A DNA stretch of 64,000 nt from Symbiodinium natans. Taxonomy: Eukaryota; Sar; Dinophyceae; Suessiales; Symbiodiniaceae. A program made the translations under genes and the position numbers. This document shows positions 42,201 to 47,793 of the stretch, piece after piece; the first letter of the stretch is position 1, and the number at the start of each line of letters is the position of its first letter. A model generated the notes under the pieces. That model ran no database searches. It worked only from the letters and a program-made list of their open reading frames with translations, and was not told where the DNA came from. Where the stretch lies: NCBI GenBank assembly GCA_905221605.1, contig CAJNDS010002167.1, positions 419,673 to 483,672 on the forward strand, given 5' to 3'.

Positions 42201-42327
42201 GCTCACAACCCTGTCGGCAGTTCTCTAAGTGTAGGGCCACCTTCCCTAAACCCTAAACCGGCCTAAACCCTAAACCCTAAACCCTAAACCCTCCAACTCA
42301 GAGCCTGGAGAATCCTCTTTCCCCCAT
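26361..42327 (+). CDS. JmjC/cupin-like oxygenase gene with giant introns
   Basis: Exons in matching phase are 26361-26488, 27037-27083, 28220-28289 (EFLRRFAGGPGRPAVVPGVL), 31172-31213 (VPAADGWTAPDRW), 31809-31871 (REARFLEHYGHLRVQVTELW, donor GTGAGT), 33577-33662 (EELSLDEYAKYARENQ, donor GC), 39406-39468 (VDWPFYVWERNFTGCLAQLP), 40268-40285 (18 bases, DFDIPK) and 40849-40884 (IFGEDLYDLAPE). Less certain exons follow at 41337-41388, 41621-41672, 41939-41998 and 42302-42327 (AWRILFPP). The order P-VV-G-L, W-A-RW, FL-YG-V-V, L-EY-Y, PFYVWE-F, DFDIP-IFGEDL, WxxLFPP is the N-terminal half of the JMJD6-type JmjC fold, which uses Fe(II) and 2-oxoglutarate. The metal-binding HxD and the C-terminal half were not located. 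Aquaporin genes lie inside two introns (28290-31171 and 33663-39405). Confidence 0.55.
26615..27030. repeat. two family-F hairpins flanking a family-E element
   Basis: 26615-26706 and 26935-27030 share ACCTGGGGCTCTTTTTACCTAC and GGTAAACAGTCCCAGGTAGG-type arms with 13905, 14240 and 15760. Between them (26785-26885) lies a family-E copy beginning TAGCTGAATGAGAACAC. All three lie in one intron of the JmjC-like gene. Confidence 0.65.
28860..28955 (+). promoter_or_regulatory. conserved 5' leader of the aquaporin copies
   Basis: GGTGATGAC...TTGGTC(T/G)CGGCTCCAGGGTAACACACGCC, CGCATCGC and CAGTCATCG(C/T)GCC are kept before all three aquaporin copies (also 33722-33790 and 37704-37790). GCCCACAG a few bases before the ATG could be the acceptor for the spliced leader that dinoflagellates trans-splice onto mRNAs. 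This role is inferred. Confidence 0.5.
28956..29939 (+). CDS. aquaporin (MIP family), copy 1
   Basis: An intronless 327-residue membrane channel. The two half-helix motifs are intact: HLNPAVSF near residue 74 and AALNPARVLG near residue 200, with the arginine after the second NPA that forms part of the ar/R filter. About six hydrophobic helices are visible (for example QFAVSLAVEFVGVMFFQI, TLVYIALQIIGAIVGAWV). The C-terminal 60 residues are hydrophilic and end SDVPKSKIFDVERCFG. The expected role is transport of water or small neutral solutes across a membrane; which membrane is unknown. The start is chosen at CGCCATGGGATCC, shared with copy 3. It lies on the same strand within an intron of the JmjC-like gene. 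Copy 3 differs at only a few residues, indicating recent duplication or gene conversion. Confidence 0.95.
   Translation: MGSGSDTVDKDSVFANYKSVFSRQFAVSLAVEFVGVMFFQILGGTSAPKFAPFVNGFALAVWIYVAANISGGHLNPAVSFSTAVCGFYPLIHTLVYIALQIIGAIVGAWVSAGLVPGAGDLIHSGATGPGCFDRTTIHQDLTDEQVFGWECVMTFTLISCVYACGVAKPGHGSHTPFAVGLALLACAGSGGQYTGAALNPARVLGPMVIFHCGNDVAGLYIGGQFVAAMLAMSVFAFVSGLGPLNPWVAKRALSLSWPEAVYLWITGSPPSRLQKTGRENINDFKQQFAEFYASEGSDVPKSKIFDVERCFGIRKLVAADSQTPDLA
30064..30118 (-). repeat. CCCTAAA tract inserted in the aquaporin 3' flank
   Basis: The 3' flank of copy 1 reads GTGAATGTTCAGAGG, then about 55 bases of CCCTAAA repeats, then TGAGATCGTATGAG. Copy 3 (38908-38940) reads GTGAATGTTTAGAGTCGAATGTTTGAGATCG without the tract, so the repeats were added in copy 1. 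Confidence 0.8.
30185..30340. repeat. MITE-like element, family O, in the aquaporin 3' flank
   Basis: The arms CTGGGCAACGAAAGGAACCC and AGTTCATTTGGTGCCCAAGG are imperfect inverted repeats. ATCC occurs on both sides, while the aquaporin copy 3 flank shows the unoccupied sequence (CCATTCCAAACAATTCATCGGG). Related copies are at 45225-45352 and 48268-48385. The interior has itself collected CCCTAAA repeats. Confidence 0.7.
30462..30660. repeat. duplicated AT/C-rich element (family Q)
   Basis: Two tandem copies of CCCCATTATACTTATATTGTGGTATATTG followed by a T run and CATATTAGGGG lie back to back, bounded by CTAATATTAAA and GGTTAATATTGGGG. Another copy occupies the right edge of the window (63930-64000). 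Confidence 0.75.
30661..30760. repeat. MITE-like element, family C
   Basis: TCTTAGTAGGGAATGAGGGAATGAGG pairs with CCTCATTCCCTCATTACCTACTAAGAGA around GGATTATATAGGGTACC. A second copy is at about 50003-50088, within a BTB-gene intron. Confidence 0.8.
31540..31800 (-). repeat. long CCCTAAA tract
   Basis: About 37 CCCTAAA units with occasional CCCTAA or CCCTAAG variants end eight bases before the JmjC-gene exon at 31809. A TTTAGGG tract (31263-31345) lies near the donor end of the same intron. Confidence 0.95.
32344..32434. repeat. MITE-like element, family B
   Basis: TTGGGATGTTCCCCCTTATGC and GCTGGTATAAGGGGGAACATCCCAA are near-perfect terminal inverted repeats. Other copies: 41716-41830, 45930-46032, 49380-49486, and partial ones at 716-760 and 41850-41892. 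Interiors (ACTAACAGTCC...GGACTGTTAGT) also pair. Confidence 0.85.
32676..32766 (-). repeat. CCCTAAA tract
   Basis: Thirteen nearly perfect CCCTAAA units lie within the intron between JmjC-gene exons 31809-31871 and 33577-33662. The surrounding 32440-33560 is intronic sequence with decayed hairpins, and no other gene was seen there. Confidence 0.9.
33806..34604 (+). pseudogene. aquaporin, copy 2, disabled
   Basis: Aligned by eye with copies 1 and 3, the start is altered: ATG is followed by CAGCAGCGACACC, so the normal second to fifth codons are missing and the frame is wrong. One extra G near 33991 shifts the frame after GFALA. A block around FGWECVM is lost, and about 85 bases including the second NPA motif are deleted after CACACGCCTTTGGC. 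The C-terminal FYASEG and KSKIFDVERCFG are still readable in a third frame. No functional channel can be made. The exon of the JmjC-like gene at 33577-33662 lies just upstream of its conserved leader. Confidence 0.9.
34705..34829. repeat. MITE, family A (TA target), in the aquaporin copy 2 flank
   Basis: The ends CAAGGAGGGGGCCCCT and AGGGGCCCCTCCTTG-type arms are flanked by TA on both sides. The matching position in copy 3 (GAGATCGTATGAGTTCCC) has a single TA. TA duplication and arm form fit a Tc1/mariner-related non-autonomous element. Three more copies in the window share the TA flanks. Confidence 0.85.
35175..35615 (+). CDS. small secreted cysteine-containing protein
   Basis: A 146-residue intronless frame starts at ATG 35175 (GAGCGATGGCC). 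The frame is open further upstream, but this start gives a classic signal peptide (MAKTLSAAIILAALVYSEAG). The mature part has cysteines in ICKYM, VQCTQ, TCASDSCTECDHD and GQCSHG spacing, which suggests disulphide bonding, and a predicted N-glycosylation site in AFNMTG and another in LANLSLL. The C-terminal part is GSGSDGHYEFNEAGHASLD. No family was recognised. It lies on the same strand between aquaporin copies 2 and 3, inside the proposed JmjC-gene intron. Confidence 0.6.
   Translation: MAKTLSAAIILAALVYSEAGDVEICKYMQVSYTGKHQYMNHVQCTQVLHGSAVTSGESSDPISFVLTVTCASDSCTECDHDPVKFYGQCSHGALTGKMFHYAAFNMTGIVAGPLANLSLLIDVGSGSDGHYEFNEAGHASLDPLHV
35566..35790 (+). repeat. diverged tandem copy of the secreted gene's 3' end
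   Basis: The sequence around the stop (GAGGCAGGCCATGCTTCTCTCGATCCGCTTCATGTGTGA, written here only by its ends) is followed about 110 bases later by a relative containing CGCCGCTTCATGTGTAAGCGG, GCCGCACTGCAGCA and TTGACACAGCATCTCT. The second unit has no matching upstream coding part. Confidence 0.5.
36213..36251 (+). repeat. poly-G tract
   Basis: A nearly pure run of about 38 G residues is followed by a GTGTATATG microsatellite. Similar homopolymers occur near 32022-32042, 62898-62921 (G) and 61602-61620 (C). The true length is uncertain. Confidence 0.8.
36907..37345 (+). repeat. array of SSU rRNA 5'-end fragments
   Basis: Four diverged copies of the first 60-70 bases of eukaryotic 18S rRNA are visible. 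Copies near 37181 and 37263 begin GCCTGGTTGATCTTGCCAGTA and ACCTGGTTGATCTTCGCAGTA and continue with CTTGTTTCGACAATCAAGC or GTGCCTCGAAGATC, then CTTCTCAG. Copies near 36918 (CTTGTCTCGATCATAAAGCC, then CATGTCTCAGCATGAG) and 37116 (AGTCACGCGGTTGTCTCC, then TCAAGCCACGCGCGTCTCAG) lack the first bases. None continues into the rest of the SSU gene. They are pseudogene fragments or heads of a repeat. Confidence 0.7.
37816..38799 (+). CDS. aquaporin (MIP family), copy 3
   Basis: An intronless 327-residue channel, nearly identical to copy 1. Differences include R for S at residue 5, K for Q in TTIHKDLTDEQ, D for N in CGDDVAG and a few C-terminal changes. Both NPA motifs (HLNPAVSF, AALNPARVLG) and the hydrophobic helices are intact. 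The leader and about 200 bases of 3' flank are conserved with copies 1 and 2, so the duplicated unit includes untranslated sequence. It lacks the telomeric tract and hairpin found downstream of copy 1, which makes it the best reference for the ancestral flank. Confidence 0.95.
   Translation: MGSGRDTVDKDSVFANYKSVFSRQFAVSLAVEFVGVMFFQILGGTSAPKFAPFVNGFALAVWIYVAANISGGHLNPAVSFSTAVCGFYPLIHTLVYIALQIIGAIVGAWVSAGLVPGAGDLIHSGATGPGCFDRTTIHKDLTDEQVFGWECVMTFTLISCVYACGVAKPGHGSHTPFAVGLALLACAGSGGQYTGAALNPARVLGPMVIFHCGDDVAGLYIGGQFVAAMLAMSVFAFVSGLGPLNPWVAKRALSLSWPEAVYLWITGSPPSRLQKTGRENINDFKQQYAEFYASEGSDMPKSKIFDVERCFGIRKPVVADSQAPDVA
38800..39405. other. aquaporin 3' flank and degenerate repeats
   Basis: Homology with the other aquaporin flanks runs to about 39060 (TCATCGGGCGGTGCCGCGATGCACTC). 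The rest is low-similarity sequence with a CCCTAAA tract (39340-39395) leading into the JmjC-gene exon at 39406. Confidence 0.5.
40143..40215. repeat. relative of the retroelement's target repeat
   Basis: AGGGGGTACCTTATTGGGCTCC, then ATCGTCCAATTTTGGGGCTC, aligns with the two flanks of the retroelement joined at its target duplication. It therefore represents an unoccupied relative of the insertion site. Confidence 0.55.
40535..40680. repeat. MITE-like element, family J
   Basis: GCAGTTATATGGTCCCTTTAATATGG and CTAAGAGACCATGTAACTACCC are inverted arms around a G-rich interior. A shorter, cleaner copy is at 45770-45863 (TAGCTACATGGTCCCTGAAT...GGGACCATGTAGCTACC, arms only). Confidence 0.7.
41036..41150 (+). 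repeat. TTTAGGG tract
   Basis: About sixteen perfect TTTAGGG units lie between JmjC-gene exon 40849-40884 and the next proposed exon. Downstream (41500-41610) CCCCTAAA and CCCCTAGA variants form a separate tract. Confidence 0.95.
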
Positions 42328-42925
42328 GTACCGGACTCAGCATCGCCCTCTTCTGCTTGGCAGCACAAAGCCGGCGCCTCGGAGGAGGGAGGAGGGGGGT
42401 TTAGGGTTTAGGGTTTAGGGTTTAGGGTTTAGGGTTTAGGGTTCAGGGTTTTGGGTTTAGGGTTTAGGGTTTAGGGTTTAGGTGTGCGAATCTCGGGCAG
42501 CCCTACCCCCATCAACTAGACCCTGCCATTGTGTCGCCATCTCCGAATCTCCCAGTTCTCATTCCTTGATTGGTTCCTGACACCAGTAGTCAGGGCTAAG
42601 AAACAGTCTGTTTTTTGTTGATGCATGTTTGGAGTTATTGGCATGTGTTGACATGGTCCGGCAAGGGTTTTCCAGCGACATGGTCCGGCAAGGGCTTTCC
42701 AGTGACAAACCCTAAACCTTCACTCATAAACCCTAATCCTGAACAAAAAAGCCAATAGCAAGCAGTCCATGATTCGGGCACCGGTTTGAGGGCATTGAGC
42801 CCTAGAAGTTGCAGAGTACTTGTCAATCATCGCACTTCAGAAGCTGTAGTGCCGTCCCTGCTGTTAAGTACCGGAAGCGAAGCGCGCAGCAGCAACAGAA
42901 GGCACGAAGCTCGTCTGTTGGCAGC

Positions 42926-44274
42926 ATGATGGGTGCAGACTGCCATGGCTTCTTCAGCCAGGGTCCTCAAGGGAAACTAGCTGGCTCGGACAAGTCCTTG
43001 GCTGAGACTGTGCTGCTTGTCACAGCCACATTCGCAGCTGCCCGATTGGGATTGCTTCACCTGGCCACGACGAATATTGTCACGGTTCTTATCTTCTGCG
43101 CTGCCATTGTGTGGGTGTGGGCAACGCTCAGGGATGTCCCAGTGCCAGAGGCTGAAGAAGAGCACGACTACAGCATTGGACTTGTCCAGGATTCTGATGC
43201 TCTTCATGTGACACCAACACCCGAACTTGCCACAGGCCCCGGAAGTTTTCGAAGCGAAGGCGCCTCGTCCGGCGCCTGTTTCGAGCTTTGCCAGCCCCTT
43301 GGTAACTCTGTGGCACCCTTTTTCCTTTTTTTGGTTCAAGGATCCCTTATAAAGTAACCAAACCAAAAACGGGTGCCCTTATTGTAATATGGTTTCTGGG
43401 CCGCTAAACCCTAAACCCTAAACCCTAAACCCTAAACCCTAAACCAAGGCCCAGAGAGCCCAAGTCGCAGCCAGATGTCCGCCAGGAACAGCCGGCGACG
43501 GCCGCGGAGCTTTTAGCTGACCGCCTCTCAGTAGGTCAGTGGTATGTTTTTTCCCTTTCTTGGGGTTCAAGGTTCCCTTCTGAAGTAGGCAACCTAAGAA
43601 AGGGTTTAGGGTTTAGGGTTTAGGGTTTAGGGTTTAGGGTTTAGGGTTTAGGGTTTAGGGTTTAGGGTTTAGGGTATAATATGGTTACCGGGCTACTAAG
43701 GCCGTATCCACGAGCTGGAGAGCACTGGGGAGGCAGATGCATGTGGCTGGCTTGTGGTTGGTGCGTGGTTTTGTTACTTTCTTAGTAGTAGAGTAGGTAA
43801 CCTTTAAAAACCTTTTTGGGTTAATATATTCTCCTTACAATCCCAAAGGTTAGCCGTTAAAACCCCTAGGTACTGGACAACTAAGCTTTCCTTTTGCCTT
43901 TGCCTCCTAACAAGAAGCTTGCCTCTCTTAAAAGGCAAGCGGACCTCGAAAAGGGAAACTGTCCCGACTTTGCTGAACCTTTCTTGGGCGCTGGGTGTTG
44001 AACCTTTCTGGATATATATATATATATATATAGAATCCTACCCTAAAGCCTAAACCCCAAACCCTAAACCCTAAACCCTAAACCCTACTATATCTTCACG
44101 GTTAACCTTTTTGGGGCTAGGGTATTCAGCCCCTCAGTTTTGTGTCGTGGCCCAGGCGGAGGGATCGCTGACGAGGATGACTGGGTCGATCTGGGCGCAG
44201 AGTGGGAGGAGCTCGAGTGGGTGGATGTGAGCAGGGAGAGTGAGGATGACGGATGGGTGGTTTTCAGCCTTTAG
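42926..44274 (+). CDS. membrane protein with acidic C-terminus, five exons
   Basis: The exons chain in phase: 42926-43301 (donor GTAACT), 43457-43534, 43701-43753, 43915-43987 (donor GC) and 44156-44274 with stop TAG. The start is set at ATG 42926 (MMGADCHGFF). The frame is open upstream to an AG at 42814, so a 5' exon is possible. Exon 1 encodes two or more hydrophobic helices (TVLLVTATFAAARLGLLHLA; IVTVLIFCAAIVWVWATL) and a D/E-rich loop. Later exons give QPDVRQEQPATAAELLADR, RIHELESTGEADACGWL and KKLASLKRQADLEKGNCPDF. The last exon gives ADEDDWVDLGAEWEELEWVD, then SEDDGWVVFSL. The acidic, tryptophan-rich tail is unmistakably coding although the exon is only 119 bases. No family was recognised. 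Introns contain family H and I hairpins and both telomere-repeat orientations. Confidence 0.6.
43308..43406. repeat. MITE-like element, family I
   Basis: GGCACCCTTTTTCC, GGTTCAAGGATCCCTTATAAAGTAACC, GGGTGCC and TGTAATATGGTTTCTGGGC recur at about 43548-43700 (split by a TTTAGGG tract) and 63146-63245. The first copy begins six bases after the donor of the membrane-protein exon 1. Confidence 0.7.
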
Positions 44275-47064
44275 GCTCACGAAACCCTTTTATGACCTCA
44301 AGCCCCTTAACTCCGGTGGGGCCCTCGTAAGCCCGGCACGATTCCTGGACCCACATGATCACACTCCGAAGCCCAAAACCTTAAACCCTAAACCCGAAAC
44401 CCTAAATCCTAAACCCTAAATCCTAAACCCTAAGCCCTAAATCCTAAACCCGAAACCCTAAACCCTAAATCCTAAACCCTGAACCCTAAAACCTAACCCT
44501 AAACCCTAAACCATAAACCCTAAACCCTAAACCCTGCAAGCCTCAAGTCCTGCAGCCGTACCCGAGAAACCCTTGGGTTCACGGGCCCGCCTTCACCCCC
44601 CCCCCCCCCCGCCGGCCCCAATCTGCATCAGAGGGTCAGTAGGGTTTAGGGTTTAGGGTTTAGGGTTTAGGGTTTAGGGGGGTTTAGTGCTGGACAGCCT
44701 TACCGCTTTAGTGCGCCAGTGTGCTGGCGAAGTACTTTCAAGCTCGTTGCCTGAGCGTGGGCCACAGGGCCTACGCTGAAGCCAGACAGCAACCATGCTC
44801 ATGTAAGACTTCTGAAGCGTCTATAGGGACTTGCTTAAGCCCTACTCCAATTTTTTGCCCCAACAACAACTTCTGAGCCTACGCCCTAGTTCATGTAGGG
44901 TCTTCTGCCCCTCAACTCTGCTATGTAGATGGATCTTGAACGTGTTTTTGTTGTTATCGACAGTCTTAAGATTCGCAAAACATATGACTTTCTACCAGCA
45001 TTTCAAGTACCCTCCGTGGGACGCCCCGAAAGCGAAAGCGCCGAGTCAGGGCCCTTGTTCAAGATTTAGGCTTGAAAAAGCCTCCCCAGCCCTACCCTAA
45101 ACCCGAAACCCTAAACCCGAAACCCTAAACCCGAAACCCTAAACCCGAAACCCTAAGCCCTAAACCCTAAACCCCCATTCTTGGGTAAGACCTTTCGCGT
45201 CAGAACCTACAGATAGCCCTGCACCTGGGGACCAAACGCCGCTAACATGGGGGCCATTTACCCTCTACTTCTATAGTCACCCTGAACCCTATACCCTAAA
45301 CTTCCGATTATGGTATGTGGCATAAACCCTTTTAGGGTTCGTTTGGTCCCCAAGGGCCCCCTGGCACGCAAACCTGCCAAAACCCCTTCCCCAAGACCCT
45401 AAACCCACCCAAAGCCAAAGCCCGAAATCCTCTCGTAAAACGCACAACACTTTGTGCCTATAAACCCTAAACCTGAACTTCTAAACCCTGAACCCTAGAT
45501 ACCCTAAATAGCCTAAATACCCTAAATACCCTAAGTACCCTAAACCCTAAACCCTATAAACCCTAAACTATAAGTTCCACTCCCAGGTCTGCAGCCAAGG
45601 AAACGCAGGCGCGAGCCTTAGACCACGACCGGACGCGGGAAGCCACCGAAACCTCTTGGGGGTTCTGTTGGGCTTAGAATCTTTGGGTAGGGTTTAGGGT
45701 TTTAGGGTTTAGGGTTTAGGGTTAGGGTTTAGGGTTTAGGGTTTAGGGTTTAGGGTTTAGGGTTCAGGGGTAGCTACATGGTCCCTGAATATGGTCCCTT
45801 ACCTCCTTAAAATATTGGGGGTCCCCTTTTAAGGGCGCATATCGAGGGACCATGTAGCTACCCTTTGATATAAGGCATTGCCCGATTGGAGCAGCCTTGC
45901 ACTTAGGGGCTTTGAAGGTTTGTGATATATGTTGGGATGTTCCCCCTTGTACTAACAGTCCTGAATACCGATTATAGCTCATTATAATCCCTATGAAGGA
46001 GTGTTAGTATAAGAGGGAACATTATCCCAATTTACATGGTTTATGAGGTTTATTGGATGATTTTGGGGGTTCGGGTTTGTGGTTTAGGGTTAGGTTTTAG
46101 CAATCTAGGCTTTAGCGTTTTGGAGAACCCTCCGCCCTATACGGAATTCTCCAAAATAGGTGTACCCCTTTTCATACCCCAAATAGAATAGAATCTAGTT
46201 CAAGGGACCCCCAAAAAGGGTACCCCCATTTTCGGAAACCCACATATACCTCCTTGCCGTCGGGTTTACGATTTAGGGTTTGGGGTTTAGGGCTTAGAAA
46301 TTATGGGTATAGGGGTTTACCCTAAACCCTTAACCCTTAACCCTTAACCCTGAACCCTGAACCCTGAACCCTAAACCCTAACCCCCCATATACCGCCCTG
46401 CCATGGACTGAGGGGAGGTCGAGTGCTGCGGCCGAGCCACTCGGGCCACTGACGTTTTCATGCAGGGCACCCCAGACTTGACTTCGCCACCTTTAAGCAT
46501 CCAAAGAGAAGTTTACAGGGTTTACAGGGTTTACAGGGTTTACAGGGTTTATAGGGTTTAGGATTTAGGGTTTAGGGTTAGGGCTTTTGGTCTAGGGCTT
46601 TTCGAGTTTATAGGAGGCCAAGTCCTAAATCAACCAGTGGCCTGTACGGCCTGTACAGGCCGTCTCAATTTCAATCTGCAAAGCACAAGTCGTCCCCATT
46701 TTTTACCCTAACTACATACATATATATATATATATGTATACATCGACCCTCAACCCTAAAGCCTGTTCAGACAGAGCTCAGACGTGAGGGAGATCTCCAA
46801 GCAGGGGAGCCTTGCACTTGTGTGTTTTCGGGGAAAGGTTTTGGGAATATTTTTCAGATGTAGTTCTCATTGGGGTTGTGCGTTCTGTCCCCTGCTGCGA
46901 AAACCACAACAAACCCGTGATGAAACTACATTTAAGCCAGCCCTAAGTCCCGATCCTGTGCCCGCCTGAGCCCTAAGCCCTAAACCCCCCCCCCCCCCCC
47001 CTAAACCCTAAACCCTAAATTAAAAACCCGAAGCCCTAAACCCTAAACCCCAAACTCCTCCCAG
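44275..47064. other. repeat-rich stretch with isolated exon-like pieces
   Basis: CCCTAAA/CCCGAAA tracts fill 44370-44540 and 45100-45175, with TTTAGGG at 44640-44675 and 45690-45765. Elements: family O (45225-45352), J (45770-45863), B (45930-46032) and inverted D (46135-46260). Open pieces with good acceptors are 45595-45665 (ETQARALDHDRTREATETSW) and 46471-46515 (GTPDLTSPPLSIQRE, after GTTTTCATGCAG). They may be 5' exons of the BTB gene, but their phases do not connect to it. Confidence 0.4.
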
Positions 47065-47762
47065 GCCCAGAAGAGGTGGTACAGCGCGTAAGCCGCCTCT
47101 TTGGTGAGGAGCCATTGGCGTAAAACTTTGGGAGTAGCTCTCAAGCCTAGAATCCCTAAAGCCCTAAGCCCTCTAGGGTTTAGGGTTTAGGGTTTAGGGT
47201 TTAGGGTTTAGGGTTCCCTAAACACTCAACCCCGAACTAATAAGCCCCTCAACTTCCCAAAAGATGGCGAAAAAGTTCGAGTACGGGTTCTGAGGCCGGG
47301 TTTCACCTTTTCCCTCCCAGAATTACTGTTCTATTCTGGTTTCTGAGGGCCCCGATTTTTTCTCCCTGGATTTGAGGGAGGCTTAGACCCCAACTCCGCA
47401 GAAAGCCCCTGTCAGGAGCAGTTGGCAGACGTCACCTTCGTAGTGCAGAGAGACGAGGCCCCCTCTGCTCTTTGGAACAGCTGAAAATTCCACTTGCTTA
47501 AGAACCCCAAAAGTCCATATTTAGGGTTTTAGGGTTTTAGGGTTTAGGGTTTAGGGTTATGCTTAAGAGCCCCCCAAAAATAGAATATTCTTCCTTATAA
47601 GGGTAATATAGGGATAATTACTTTTGATTTTTTTCGGGGGGGTTGTTCAGCAAGTAGTAGTGAAAATACCAAGATTCGCTGAAGTAGCTGGTGGAGCTGT
47701 GCCTTTGTGCGCGTGTGCGTCTGCTGCGGTTGCTGGTGATGGCGACGACGACGATGACGATG

Positions 47763-47793
<31 letters not shown>

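Noticed and set aside
42302-42395. Minus-strand exon (CCQAEEGDAESGTWGKEDSPG) with a fine pyrimidine tract
   Set aside because: The + strand reading AWRILFPP fits the neighbouring gene and strand. The minus reading has no partner.
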